A DNA stretch of 64,000 nt from an uncultured Anaerolineae bacterium (GCA_934216615.1 CAKQCB010000003.1:310001-374000), one strand, 5' to 3'; shown: positions 18,343 through 27,950, counted from the stretch's first letter. Notes: generated from the letters alone by a model not told the origin. A program made the numbers and translations.

Positions 18343-19671
18343 ATGTCAGAAAAATTTTTGTTACGTCCCACGCAAGATAAGGTGAAGACGCACTATGACT
18401 TCATCATCATTGGTGGTGGGCCGGCAGGGGCGAGCACCGCTTGGGCATTGAACCGATATGCCCCTGAAGCCAGCGTTTTACTGGTCGAAAAAACCGATAA
18501 ATTAGGCGCGGGCAGTTCAACCGCATCGTTGGAAAACTATCGTTCTTGCTGGCCGACAGAATGTATTGCTAAGCAGATGGAACGAAGCATTCACATCTTC
18601 CACAATGCCGATGAATTTTTGGGTGAAGATGCTGCGCAAGCCATCCACCTGAAAGAAAATGGCTATTTATGGTGTGCGCAAAATGAGGATGCGGCTGAGG
18701 GATTTCAAAAAGATGTTCAGCGCATTCGTGATATTGGTATTCAGCACATTGAATATCTCAATGCAGACGATGTCCGCCGTCGGTTTCCGTGGGTGGGGGA
18801 AAATGTCATCGCCGCGAAATATGATCCACATGCGGGCTGGCTCGACTCGAACGCCTTGATCCATGCGTTTATCCGCGCAAGCACCCACACCCAAGTATTC
18901 CTCGGTGCAGATCATATCCAGCTACTGCGCGAGCATGATGAAATCAGGGGGGTCAACATCAACGGGATGACCTTCTCAGCGGGCGCGGTGATCCTCGCGA
19001 CAGGCGCATGGTCAAATATGATTGCCGAAACTGCGAATATCAATTTGCCGATTGTGTTACGGCCCCGTCAAAGTTTTACGACAGGTTGGCGACATGAGCA
19101 GTTCCCCGAAGATGCGCCCATGATCATCGGCGCTCATCCTTTTCCACATGTACGCCCCGAAGCGCGAACAGGGGCTATTTTCGGATGGGAATATGCGTGG
19201 AAAAGCAAACATCTCGCAAGTAACTATGGCAGTAACCCCGCCCAAGATGCGATTCTCAAACCTGTTGAGTCTGTGAATTCGCTCAAAGACCCGCGCTTTC
19301 CATCCGTTGCGTTGATGCTCCTGGCGCGTCAATTTCAACATACCCGTGATGGGTTTGCCGATGGTCGTTATTTAAGAAACATCTCGCACAACATTGGCTA
19401 TTACGTTTCGCGTAATGAGATGACTGCTTACATGCTTGTTGATGACGGAAGTCACATTCCCTATGAAAGTGAACGTGCTATCATCGATGCACATCCTGAG
19501 ATTGGACGCCTCTTTGTTTCGATTGCGCATGTTGGGCACGGGGTCATGACTTCGCCTGCTGCAGGTGAAATCATGGCACAGCGGTGTTTGAACCTTCCAT
19601 TATCACACCCCAGATTTGCGGATTTTGGTTGGAACGTACATTGGGTTGAATATGATGAACCCGTCTTGTAG
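18343..19671 (+). CDS. FAD-dependent oxidoreductase, DAO/glycine oxidase family
   Basis: 442-residue flavoprotein from the ATG at 18343 (MSEKFLL); the longer frame from 18277 is rejected because it adds an unconserved leader. DFIIIGGGPAGASTAWALN is the dinucleotide-binding GxGxxG, about 18 residues from the start. STASLENYRSCWPTE and AVILATGAWSNMIAE fit D-amino-acid/sarcosine oxidase-like folds. VGHGVMTSPAAGEIMAQ closes the FAD site. The substrate is unknown; amine or amino-acid oxidation is a class-level guess. No operon partners. Confidence 0.82.
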   Translation: MSEKFLLRPTQDKVKTHYDFIIIGGGPAGASTAWALNRYAPEASVLLVEKTDKLGAGSSTASLENYRSCWPTECIAKQMERSIHIFHNADEFLGEDAAQAIHLKENGYLWCAQNEDAAEGFQKDVQRIRDIGIQHIEYLNADDVRRRFPWVGENVIAAKYDPHAGWLDSNALIHAFIRASTHTQVFLGADHIQLLREHDEIRGVNINGMTFSAGAVILATGAWSNMIAETANINLPIVLRPRQSFTTGWRHEQFPEDAPMIIGAHPFPHVRPEARTGAIFGWEYAWKSKHLASNYGSNPAQDAILKPVESVNSLKDPRFPSVALMLLARQFQHTRDGFADGRYLRNISHNIGYYVSRNEMTAYMLVDDGSHIPYESERAIIDAHPEIGRLFVSIAHVGHGVMTSPAAGEIMAQRCLNLPLSHPRFADFGWNVHWVEYDEPVL

Positions 19672-19730
19672 AGAAATAAGGTAGGCGAAACGGGTGTCTA
19701 AATTTTCATTTTATGCTTTGTTCCGCTTCT

Positions 19731-19756
19731 TGAAATATACTTGACGTCATATTTCA
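19731..19756. repeat. Inverted repeat upstream of the NB-ARC gene
   Basis: TGAAATAT (19731-19738) and ATATTTCA (19749-19756) form a perfect 8-bp inverted repeat around a 10-base spacer in AT-rich sequence about 140 bases before the NB-ARC start. It could be an operator or a weak terminator for the oxidoreductase. Confidence 0.35.
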
Positions 19757-19898
19757 TCGAAGCACAGTAGCTCTACTTAGATTTTTTTCTGAACCGTATA
19801 GATTAGAAATTTTAAAATCTATTAATTGCATGTATGTATATACTCTTTATAATCTCAAACTTATGACCTCTTAGATGTTGACTACATCCTAACACTAT

Positions 19899-21419
19899 AT
19901 GCGGCGTGCTATGAACCTTGACGACATAACTTTAAATTTGGTGACAAAAGCTCTCAAAAATTGGCATCAACATAAATCTACCCCTAAAATTTGGCTTCAG
20001 CTCGATTATCTCCAAAATAAAGGGAGTAGCGATGAAGAAAAGCTCCAATGGTTTTATAAAGACGTCTATAACTTTGCACTTAAGCAACTCACTCAAGCAC
20101 GAAAGTTATGCAATCTTCCGATCACCCCCGTCACCACCCAAGATGAATATAATGAGGCGATTCGTTCCGACTTCAGTGCTAAAAGCAACAAGAGCGTAGA
20201 GGTTTGGAGCGCGCTTTATTATCGTTATCTTGAACCCTTCGTCCGTAGCGACGTTAAAATGTTAGGCAAGTTAGGGTACTTTAACTCGATGACCTTCTAT
20301 CGTCGTGCAAAAGAAGGGGCTGAGTATCTCAGAAAATATATCTGGGAGTTGGAATACGAAGCCCATAAAAGCATGAAAATGTTCTCGCACATCGAGAATT
20401 TACCTGAACCCGAGTACAAAAAACTGATTGATTCGAGCAGTACCCCTCACAACTTAAGAAACCTTTTATCAAAAGGTGAAAGTTGTATTTTGAGCATTGA
20501 AGGTCTCGGCGGGATCGGGAAAACAGCCCATGCGCATCAGCTTTCGGAATGGTTCCTAAAAGAATACGAGACAGATGGCGCTATCTGGATTAGCGCCCGC
20601 CAAGAATGGCTTGATCAAAACGGCATCTTGGTAAAATCAACGGGTGATCTCACCAAGACCCGCAACGACATCCTCCGTAAAATCGCCAACAAATTGATGT
20701 TGGGGGATTATGCCCAGTACAAGGCAGATGACCTCACCCAACAGTTGATCAAAATTTTTACTTCACGGCCTTATTTATTGATTGTTGATAACCTTGAAAC
20801 AGTTACCGACCGTAAAGCGTTGATTCCTACATTGCGCATGTTTTGCAACCCAACGCGCATCATCGTCACCAGTCGTTTGACCTTGCGCAGTTATGCGTAT
20901 GTCAACTCGATTCCGGTGCCAGAATTAAAATCTAAAGATGCTAGTAAACTCATCAATACGGAACTTCAGCGCATCAGCTCAGGTTTTTCGTTAAAAGAGA
21001 GCGACTTCGAGCAAATTTACGAAACCATTGGCGGCATTCCGCTCGCGCTCAAACTGACGGCGGCGCAACTGCATACTAAAGGCGGGCAAGAAGTCATTCG
21101 CGGGCTTAAAAAGTCAAAGACCCGTTCGCGAACCACCTTATTTAATTATATTTACGCGGAAACGTGGAAGCTGTTATCGCCCAATGCCCAGAAGGTGCTT
21201 TTGTGCCTCTATGATATTGATCCTGAAGGCGCAACTGTGGATTGGATTTATCAAACCTGCCAACTTGGCGGTTTGAATAGCGAAGAAATAGAATTGGGGT
21301 TAAATGAGCTGATGGTACATGCCTTAGTGGAAATCAGCCATGCGGGGATCATCGAAAACGAATTGATGTACAAATTACATCGCTTGACCATCACTTTCCT
21401 ACAGGACAAACTCAAATAA
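19899..21419 (+). CDS. NB-ARC (STAND) ATPase
   Basis: 506-residue STAND-type NTPase. Residues 1-165 are mainly helical with no named domain recognised, though LGKLGYFNSMTFYRRAKEG (about 123-141) could be a helix-turn-helix. The P-loop is GLGGIGKT (202-209), Walker B is YLLIVDNLE (292-300), IIVTSRLTLR is the sensor region, and GGIPLALKLTAAQLH the GLPL motif. A winged-helix part follows (WKLLSPNAQKVLLCLYDI). It ends without repeats, but the next gene encodes TPRs, so the two may make a split STAND switch. Start is 19899 or 19911; no clear ribosome site. Confidence 0.85.
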   Translation: MRRAMNLDDITLNLVTKALKNWHQHKSTPKIWLQLDYLQNKGSSDEEKLQWFYKDVYNFALKQLTQARKLCNLPITPVTTQDEYNEAIRSDFSAKSNKSVEVWSALYYRYLEPFVRSDVKMLGKLGYFNSMTFYRRAKEGAEYLRKYIWELEYEAHKSMKMFSHIENLPEPEYKKLIDSSSTPHNLRNLLSKGESCILSIEGLGGIGKTAHAHQLSEWFLKEYETDGAIWISARQEWLDQNGILVKSTGDLTKTRNDILRKIANKLMLGDYAQYKADDLTQQLIKIFTSRPYLLIVDNLETVTDRKALIPTLRMFCNPTRIIVTSRLTLRSYAYVNSIPVPELKSKDASKLINTELQRISSGFSLKESDFEQIYETIGGIPLALKLTAAQLHTKGGQEVIRGLKKSKTRSRTTLFNYIYAETWKLLSPNAQKVLLCLYDIDPEGATVDWIYQTCQLGGLNSEEIELGLNELMVHALVEISHAGIIENELMYKLHRLTITFLQDKLK

Positions 21420-21438
21420 ACAAGGCACGCTGAACGTA

Positions 21439-23019
21439 ATGGGACGCAAGACGACAAACATCATAGACGCAGAAATCAAAGAATGGAATGCGACCCGTCG
21501 AGAAAACAACCTACGGGAGTACATTAATAAATTACAAACCGCCAACCGTGTCGGGTTTATCAACGCCCATCTCGGTGACATTTTACGTCTCGTAGAGAAT
21601 GTCATCGACGACACCCGTTTTCAATCAGCGGTGATGACTATCATCGACCTGTTGGAAAACTTCCCCGTGAATATGGGACAAGCAGAAATATGGGTACAGC
21701 GCCTTAAAAAAGGCATGAAAATCGCCGTCGATATGGGCGAAATTGACGTTTACATGCGTCTTATGACCAACCTCGCCAACCTTTATTTCTCGATTGGCTA
21801 TCCCGATTTTGGACTGTATATTTTCAGGGTGATTTACGCTGAAGCAACACGTGAAGGAAAACCCATCTACGCCATCAAAGCGACTGAAGGGATTCTCACT
21901 TCACGCGCGAAATCCATCCCTGTAAGTGACATCATCGAAGAACTTGACGAAAAAGAAGCACAACAAATTCACATTGCAAAGACTGAGTTTGAACTCAACT
22001 ACGTGAAAGCGATGGCCTCTTATATTCGGGGCATCCTTTACGCGTGGAGTGGTGAGGCCGATGCCTTGCAGAAATCCTTATATTTCACAACCGAAGGCGT
22101 AAAGATCAGCCAACGGATTCGTACCGACTCGGTAGAAATCCTCACTGATATTGCCGACATTTACCGTCACCGAGGGTTGGCGAACTGGCGTCTTGGCAAT
22201 CACAAAAAAGCCATTGAAGACATTCATCATTCGCTCGAAATCAGCCAATACACCCATGATGAATTAACCGTTGCAAAATGTTATGCCAATTTAGCGTTGG
22301 TCAATTGGTCAGCGGGAAACCTCTTTGAATCTGAAAAAATGCACGATTATGCTTCCGACCTGTACCGCTCTATGAAGATGGCGTGGCATCTGGCGGCGCA
22401 ATCGCTTGACCGTGCCATTGTCAAGCTGTCTCAAGGACGGCTGAGCGAAGCGGAAAAGTTGATTCGTAAACAGATCGAAGATGCCCATGCGATCCAAAAT
22501 AAATTTGAGCGCATGCGTGGAATCGGCAATTTTGCGATTGTGAAATTGCACCAAGGCGAAGTCAAAATTGCGCTGAAGTATCTGATAGAAGATATGATAT
22601 TAGCCAGAGAACTCAATGCGTCGGCAGTGGCTATCTGCAATACTTATTTGAACCTTGCGCGTTGTTACCAATTGCTCGGCAATCATCAAAAGGCGTTTCG
22701 ATGTTTAGTCAACGGGTACAAATTGGCGAAACGGCTTCAATCACCTCCACAGCTCATGTTGTCATACCGTGTCGCCGCGGAAATTCTGCCCGATAAACAG
22801 CAGTGTTTACGGATGCTGAAAAGAGCTTATAAGCTGGCGTCACAGCGGAAATTAGACCGCGCCGCGATTTTGCTCACGGCCTCATCCTTGATTGAAGATG
22901 AAGAAAAGCGTCAGCACCTTTGGGATCGAGGCACACAACTGCTCGACCGAATCGGCGCTGACGCTTGGTATCGCGGACATTCGATGGACAACCCACCGAT
23001 GATTATGGCGCTGAGCTAA
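21439..23019 (+). CDS. Tetratricopeptide-repeat protein
   Basis: 526-residue all-helical protein with several TPR-like units, for example HRGLANWRLGNHKKAIEDIH, KCYANLALVNWSAGNLFESE and NLARCYQLLGNHQKAFRCL. The 20-base gap to the NB-ARC gene and same orientation suggest co-expression. TPRs often form the sensor half of STAND proteins. Its 3' end overlaps the convergent GH38-like gene by 17 bases. No signal peptide or membrane segment. Ligand and output are unknown. Confidence 0.8.
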   Translation: MGRKTTNIIDAEIKEWNATRRENNLREYINKLQTANRVGFINAHLGDILRLVENVIDDTRFQSAVMTIIDLLENFPVNMGQAEIWVQRLKKGMKIAVDMGEIDVYMRLMTNLANLYFSIGYPDFGLYIFRVIYAEATREGKPIYAIKATEGILTSRAKSIPVSDIIEELDEKEAQQIHIAKTEFELNYVKAMASYIRGILYAWSGEADALQKSLYFTTEGVKISQRIRTDSVEILTDIADIYRHRGLANWRLGNHKKAIEDIHHSLEISQYTHDELTVAKCYANLALVNWSAGNLFESEKMHDYASDLYRSMKMAWHLAAQSLDRAIVKLSQGRLSEAEKLIRKQIEDAHAIQNKFERMRGIGNFAIVKLHQGEVKIALKYLIEDMILARELNASAVAICNTYLNLARCYQLLGNHQKAFRCLVNGYKLAKRLQSPPQLMLSYRVAAEILPDKQQCLRMLKRAYKLASQRKLDRAAILLTASSLIEDEEKRQHLWDRGTQLLDRIGADAWYRGHSMDNPPMIMALS

Positions 23020-25003
23020 TCTCCTTCAAGGCGACATCAAAACGGAAACGTGCATTATCCCCATACCACATGGGGAAATTTGTACCCCAAATGTTGTTGT
23101 AAAGATTGAAGTGAAACCCGCCGTTCAGGTTAGGTTGGCGCTGACTAAAATTCAAAAGGGATGGAGCGCCCGGCGCGACCAACGCTGCATCCCAACTTTG
23201 AATGTCGATCCCGCCATCTGCCCCAAAATACCCCACGCCGTGATCTACCCCGTGCAGTTTACGATTGCCGTTGCTGATCACGTCCAAAGGCGAAACCCAC
23301 TGCCCCATTTTGTGCATCATCCATTGTTTCGGCTCGGCCACGATGGGGTTAAACGAAAACCAGAGGGCTTCGGGAAGTCGGTTTTCCACTTTATCGAACC
23401 ATTGCAGTTCGATATGAATCGTTTTGTCGTGTGAAGAAAGTTCGTACTTCACCCATGATTCCGCAGGGCATCCACTTAAACCGTCTTTGATGAGCGGGGC
23501 CAGTTGAAGCAAAAAGGTGATGTTTCCGTTCTGCTCACGTTTCCAAATGGATTGCACCTGCATATCAATCCAGCGGTGCGCATCGATCACGTTTTCAATG
23601 CCGGGCTTGGTGTAGTCGTCGATCACCCATGCGCGGTTGGCCCGCTTTTGGATGTTATAACGCGCATAAAAGCGATCAAATTCCTTCGCAGAGAATTGCT
23701 CATATCGGAAATGGCCAAGGGTATGGTCAGCAGAGGCCCATTTTTTCCCTCGCCACTTCAATTCATCGACAGCCCCGCTTGCATTAAAATGGATTTTCCC
23801 ATCTTCAAATTCGATCACGCTGTCAAAACTGACGGACTTATAACCGCGCGTGCTAGGACGTTTTGCGTTTAACGCTTGTAGATGCGTCACGGCTTGTTGA
23901 TGATATGGCGTCGCTTCCAATGCAGTCACAGCATCCGTGATATAAACCCGTTGTTCATCCCAAGACTTGGCAAAGCGTTTGAATTTCTCGGTTTTGAGGG
24001 CGGCCTTTAACTGCGCAGGTGAATATTCACTGTAATCACGCAGATGGGTCTTTTCATCCATGCCCCATGTGTGTTCGGCGACCATCATCAAACGGCGCGT
24101 GAACGCATCGACCTGATGGGCATATTGTGGGTCATCCCAACCGTGACGCAAACGCATCAGTTCGCGGAATTGGCTGACTTTGAGCGGGTCAGTTCCCACG
24201 CCATGAATCCATGTATCGCCAATTTCTTGGTTCACCACAGGGAATTGATCCATATAAGGCAGAATCTTACGGGTGAAGTCATCCAACGTCGATGCAAAAA
24301 TCTTTGCTTCAGGGAATTGAGCGCGTAATTCGGCATAGGCTTCTAAAACTTGTTCAGGGGTTTGTGGGCCCAAATTATCACTGGTGTGGGCAAAGGCCAG
24401 CCCAACCCCTGCCTCGCTGATGATTTGCAAATCCCCATACGAGCCTTTTTGATACATCACGATGATGGATTCATCGCTCACAGGGTCGTGCCAACGGAAA
24501 TATGTGGGCACAGAAGGCGGGGTACAAGCGGGGTTTACGCCAATGTGCAAGAACTTCACCCCTGCGCGGGACATCGGCGCGATGATCCCGCGTGTATGGC
24601 CCGGGACATCGGTCATTTTCGCAGCAATCGTCTCGCGTCCATAACGCTGATCCAGCCCCTTTGAAATCTTCAACGCAGCTTCGAATAACGGGACATCCAT
24701 GAGTTCTGAGTGAGATGTGAACGGCAAACCATGCCAGACAATATCGCCAGCTTTGATCGCCGTTTCCATCCGTTTTTTGCTTTTAGAATCGGCTTGTTCC
24801 AAAAATTCGTTAATCAGCCATGAACCCGTCGTCCAGATGAACCGTTCAGAGCCTCCGCGCTTCCGCAGTGTTTCGCTCGTACTCAACGCCTGCGGAATAA
24901 ACGAATCCATATAAATTTGTGTGACATTTTGAGAATAATCAGTGAACCCAATATCAAGATGGGTCTTAAAAATGAGGTGAATTTCACCCACAGGTAGATT
25001 CAT
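23003..25003 (-). CDS. GH38-like (DUF5054) enzyme
   Basis: 666-residue protein resembling the N-terminal domain of GH38 alpha-mannosidases, as annotated DUF5054. The early IHLIFKTHLDIGFTDYS contains the H-x-D metal motif, and KMTDVPGHTRGIIAPM the Asp expected for the nucleophile position. No signal peptide, so intracellular. It is divergent from the GntR/LacI regulator at 25253, sharing a control region with AraR-like boxes. AGAAG precedes the ATG. It may act on a glycoside imported by the adjoining ABC system. Specificity is unproven. Confidence 0.75.
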   Translation of the reverse strand: MNLPVGEIHLIFKTHLDIGFTDYSQNVTQIYMDSFIPQALSTSETLRKRGGSERFIWTTGSWLINEFLEQADSKSKKRMETAIKAGDIVWHGLPFTSHSELMDVPLFEAALKISKGLDQRYGRETIAAKMTDVPGHTRGIIAPMSRAGVKFLHIGVNPACTPPSVPTYFRWHDPVSDESIIVMYQKGSYGDLQIISEAGVGLAFAHTSDNLGPQTPEQVLEAYAELRAQFPEAKIFASTLDDFTRKILPYMDQFPVVNQEIGDTWIHGVGTDPLKVSQFRELMRLRHGWDDPQYAHQVDAFTRRLMMVAEHTWGMDEKTHLRDYSEYSPAQLKAALKTEKFKRFAKSWDEQRVYITDAVTALEATPYHQQAVTHLQALNAKRPSTRGYKSVSFDSVIEFEDGKIHFNASGAVDELKWRGKKWASADHTLGHFRYEQFSAKEFDRFYARYNIQKRANRAWVIDDYTKPGIENVIDAHRWIDMQVQSIWKREQNGNITFLLQLAPLIKDGLSGCPAESWVKYELSSHDKTIHIELQWFDKVENRLPEALWFSFNPIVAEPKQWMMHKMGQWVSPLDVISNGNRKLHGVDHGVGYFGADGGIDIQSWDAALVAPGAPSLLNFSQRQPNLNGGFHFNLYNNIWGTNFPMWYGDNARFRFDVALKEISSAP

Positions 25004-25112
25004 GGCGTATCTTCTTTAAAATGAAGGAATGAGGATAACAACTTGAAATAAAAAAGTGCATTATTTTGACATACACTTTGCTTTTCAAGCAACTACAACT
25101 TTACACACTAGA

Positions 25113-25122
25113 TGTACGGACA
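25113..25122. promoter_or_regulatory. AraR-like box 1 (GntR/LacI operator candidate)
   Basis: TGTACGGACA, followed by AGTTA, forms an imperfect palindrome TGTnCGnACA, close to the AraR-type operator core. It lies between the divergent GH38-like and regulator genes. The same sequence recurs at 25231. Confidence 0.5.
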
Positions 25123-25230
25123 AGTTATTAAAACTTTCAGGAAATTATTAAATCCCCTCCACCAACTTGCCCTAGAAAATTAAACCATAACTTGTTGAAG
25201 ATTAACAAATAGTATGTTATTCTTCCATCT

Positions 25231-25240
25231 TGTACGGACA
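25231..25240. promoter_or_regulatory. AraR-like box 2 (GntR/LacI operator candidate)
   Basis: TGTACGGACA, 118 bases after box 1 and just before the regulator start. Its presence between the ATG at 25214 and GTG at 25253 supports the GTG start and points to autoregulation and possibly DNA looping. Confidence 0.5.
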
Positions 25241-25252
25241 GGTTGGTGCAAT

Positions 25253-26389
25253 GTGACGAACTTCAAGCTGAAAAAAGACAGCACAATGCCACTCCATCTA
25301 CAGTTGTTGGACGAACTTCGGCACAACATTTTCATTGGGACGCTCAAACCCGGGGATCGCCTTCCAAGTGAATGGGAATTAGTCACTGAACTCAACATCA
25401 GCCGTGCGACTATTCAACGGGCATGGCAGGCAGCGCAAGATGAGGGGTTGATCTACCGCGTGATGGGCAAAGGCACGTTCATCGCCGAACCGCCGACCAA
25501 AGTCACATCCCCCCAAGCCATCGGCTTCATCATCCCTGAATATCGTAGTCTTTTCGCCATGCAGATGTTAGGCAGTGTCGAACGGGTGATGCGCAAGCAT
25601 AGCTATCAAGTCATCTTCGCCCATACAGACCGTAATATCAGCGAAGAAAACCGCGTTTTAGAACAGATGAAACGTGATGGTGTGAGCGGTGTTCTGCTCA
25701 CCCCCGCTCGTGGTGAAGTGGTCGGCCGTTATATCAACAGCCCGCAATACTCATTACCCACTGTGTTCATTGATCGGCCAATTCCCGGCCTGTCGATCCC
25801 GTGTGTCAGCAGTGACAATTACAGCGGGGCGCTCCAAGCGATGCACCATTTGATGAGCATCGGTCACCGTAATATTCTCTTTGTCGCCCAACCCACATTT
25901 GATTTATGGACAGTCTCTGAACGTTACCGCGCCTACCGTGATGTCTTGATTGCTCACGGTCAAACCCCGCACGAAGCGTTCTTATTCAGCAAAGATCAAG
26001 AGCTAAGCACATACGAAGCATACTCCTTTGAAGATGAACTTCTGGATTCGCTCGCCACCCTGCTCACTTCACCCGAACGCCCTACCGCCATCTTTGCTGT
26101 GAATGACTACTTGGCTTTACAAGTTCGCAAAGCGATTCAAAAAGCCAAACTTCGTGTCCCGAAAGATATTTCTCTCGTCGGCTTTGATAATTTACAAATC
26201 ACCGAACATATTGATCCCCCACTGACGACGATTGCTCAAGACGGGATAAAAATCGGTGAACAAGCGGCTTTACGTTTGCTATCTATGATTAATGGAGAAA
26301 AAGAACTTCCCTTAATGACTGTCGTCCCAACTCGTTTGATCGTGCGGTCATCGACTGCACCCCTAGCGAGTACAAGCGGTCAGAACTGA
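25253..26389 (+). CDS. GntR/LacI chimeric transcriptional regulator (AraR-like)
   Basis: 378-residue regulator from the GTG at 25253. The N-terminal GntR winged helix includes LKPGDRLPSEWELVTELNIS and GLIYRVMGKGTFIAEPP. The rest is a LacI-type sugar-binding domain (AIGFIIPEYRSLFAMQML, FVAQPTFDL, GFDNLQITEHIDPPLTTI). This same fusion defines Bacillus AraR. It likely represses the adjacent GH38-like gene and/or the downstream importer genes, using the TGTACGGACA boxes, until an effector sugar binds. The ATG at 25214 is an alternative start. Confidence 0.85.
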   Translation: MTNFKLKKDSTMPLHLQLLDELRHNIFIGTLKPGDRLPSEWELVTELNISRATIQRAWQAAQDEGLIYRVMGKGTFIAEPPTKVTSPQAIGFIIPEYRSLFAMQMLGSVERVMRKHSYQVIFAHTDRNISEENRVLEQMKRDGVSGVLLTPARGEVVGRYINSPQYSLPTVFIDRPIPGLSIPCVSSDNYSGALQAMHHLMSIGHRNILFVAQPTFDLWTVSERYRAYRDVLIAHGQTPHEAFLFSKDQELSTYEAYSFEDELLDSLATLLTSPERPTAIFAVNDYLALQVRKAIQKAKLRVPKDISLVGFDNLQITEHIDPPLTTIAQDGIKIGEQAALRLLSMINGEKELPLMTVVPTRLIVRSSTAPLASTSGQN

Positions 26390-26515
26390 AAGAAGATTAT
26401 TTAAAAATAATTGTTCTGAAACGCACGTTACCCTTTTTGCCGTCGTTTTTGTGGTGCGCGCCCACAAAATGATGTTTTGACTTGTAATACTTTTTTTATA
26501 CGGAGGATTACTCAC

Positions 26516-27877
26516 ATGAAAGCTGTTGTTCGTTGTAGTTTAGTGCTGGGCCTCACATTGGGCGCCGCTTCGGTTGTTTCCGCACAAGACCCCGTCGAAT
26601 TGACTATTGCAGGTGTCAGCGGACAGGTCTACCAATGGTTGACCGAATACGTTGAACCTACCTTTGAAGCTGCGGCAGCTGAAGCAGGAACCCCTGTGGA
26701 TGTGGTCGTCATTGATAATGGCGGTATTTCCGGCGAAGACCAAAAACAACAATATGTCTTGGACTTGAGCGTTGGCGAAGGTGCCGACATCATGTCCTTT
26801 GACGGTTTCTGGTTACCCGAATTTGTGGACGCAGGTTTGTTAAGCCCCTTGAGCGAAGTTGTCGGTCAAGATGCGGTCGATTGGGAAGGCTGGACACACA
26901 CGCCTGAAGGTCTCCAATCCATCCTCGGCTATCAAGGTGAACTGTACGGTATTCCTTCCGGTACAGATGCCCGCGTAATTTGGTATAACCGCGAAGTCTT
27001 TGAAGCCGCTGGCCTGCCCACTGAATGGCAACCCACAAGCTGGGAAGAATTATTAGAAGCCGCCCGCACCATCAAGACCGCCCTGCCCGATGTCGTCCCC
27101 TTACAATTGAATGCAGGGAACGCAATGGGCGAAGCTACCACACTCCAAGGCTATTTGATGGCGTTGTTGGGCGCTGGTCACCACATCTATGACTTTGAAG
27201 AAGGCAAATGGATCGTTCGCAGCCAAGCCATCCTCGACACCCTCAACCTGTACGACACCATCTACAACCAAGAAGGTTTGGGCAACGACCGCTGGCAGTT
27301 GGTCGAAAATGGTCGTGACCTCTCCTTCGAAGGCTTCGCCAATGGTGAAGTTGCGATGTTGATTGAAGGTGACTACCTGTGGCGTGCCATCGTTGCGCCT
27401 TCCGTCGGTACCTTCCCTGTAGAAAACCGCGATGAAATCATTGGTTTTGCCGCCATGCCCGCCATCGAACCCGGTGCAGGCTTCAACGGTCAAGACTTCG
27501 TGACCATCTCTGGCGGTACCGGTTTCGTGTTGAACCCCAACACCAACACCCCACAAGAAGCTTGGGACTTGCTCTCCTTCATGTTCAGCGTCGATTCTCT
27601 CGAAGCCTTCCAAGCCATCCAACCCCGCATCCGCGCTCGCATTGATGTTTCCGTGGTGGGCGACGATACCATGACCGCTATCGCTGAAGAAATTCTGCCT
27701 TTCACCACCATCCGCCCACAACTGGCGAACTACAATGCCATTTCTGAACAAGCCCGTTTGATGACCGAACGCATTGTTGCAGACGAAATGACACCAGAAG
27801 AAGCGATGGAAGCATACGCAGCGGCAGTGACCGAATTGGTTGGGGAAGAAAACGTCCTCGACTTGTTGGCTGAATAA
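26516..27877 (+). CDS. Sugar ABC transporter substrate-binding protein
   Basis: 453-residue family 1 binding protein. The start is the ATG at 26516 after GGAGGA; the longer frame from 26477 is rejected. The signal peptide MKAVVRCSLVLGLTLGAASVVSA precedes QDPVELTIAG. Family features include WYNREVFEAAGLPTEWQPTS and EAWDLLSFMFS. The gene is followed by a strong stem-loop, and then by permeases and ATPase in the same direction, making it the receptor of this importer. Gene order and regulator suggest a sugar released by or related to the GH38-like enzyme. Confidence 0.9.
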   Translation: MKAVVRCSLVLGLTLGAASVVSAQDPVELTIAGVSGQVYQWLTEYVEPTFEAAAAEAGTPVDVVVIDNGGISGEDQKQQYVLDLSVGEGADIMSFDGFWLPEFVDAGLLSPLSEVVGQDAVDWEGWTHTPEGLQSILGYQGELYGIPSGTDARVIWYNREVFEAAGLPTEWQPTSWEELLEAARTIKTALPDVVPLQLNAGNAMGEATTLQGYLMALLGAGHHIYDFEEGKWIVRSQAILDTLNLYDTIYNQEGLGNDRWQLVENGRDLSFEGFANGEVAMLIEGDYLWRAIVAPSVGTFPVENRDEIIGFAAMPAIEPGAGFNGQDFVTISGGTGFVLNPNTNTPQEAWDLLSFMFSVDSLEAFQAIQPRIRARIDVSVVGDDTMTAIAEEILPFTTIRPQLANYNAISEQARLMTERIVADEMTPEEAMEAYAAAVTELVGEENVLDLLAE

Positions 27878-27900
27878 TACGGTTGTAATCACTTAATACG

Positions 27901-27950
27901 AGACTGCCTCACAATGCGCGTTTAGTGAGGCAGTCTGTTTCATTTTTTCT
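27901..27950 (+). terminator. Terminator-like stem-loop between binding protein and permeases
   Basis: A perfect 12-bp stem (AGACTGCCTCAC, 27901-27912, with its complement at 27925-27936), a 12-base loop and a GTTTCATTTTTT tail. Permeases follow, so it is probably a partial terminator. Confidence 0.75.

Noticed and set aside
19899..23019. Complete antiphage system (Avs-like)
   Set aside because: No nuclease, TIR, protease or other known effector domain is visible, and no other defence genes are near; kept only as an uncharacterised STAND pair.
27101..27892. 263-codon opposite-strand frame across the binding-protein gene
   Set aside because: It is the antisense shadow of the clear binding-protein gene, with His/Cys/Phe-rich composition and no ribosome site.
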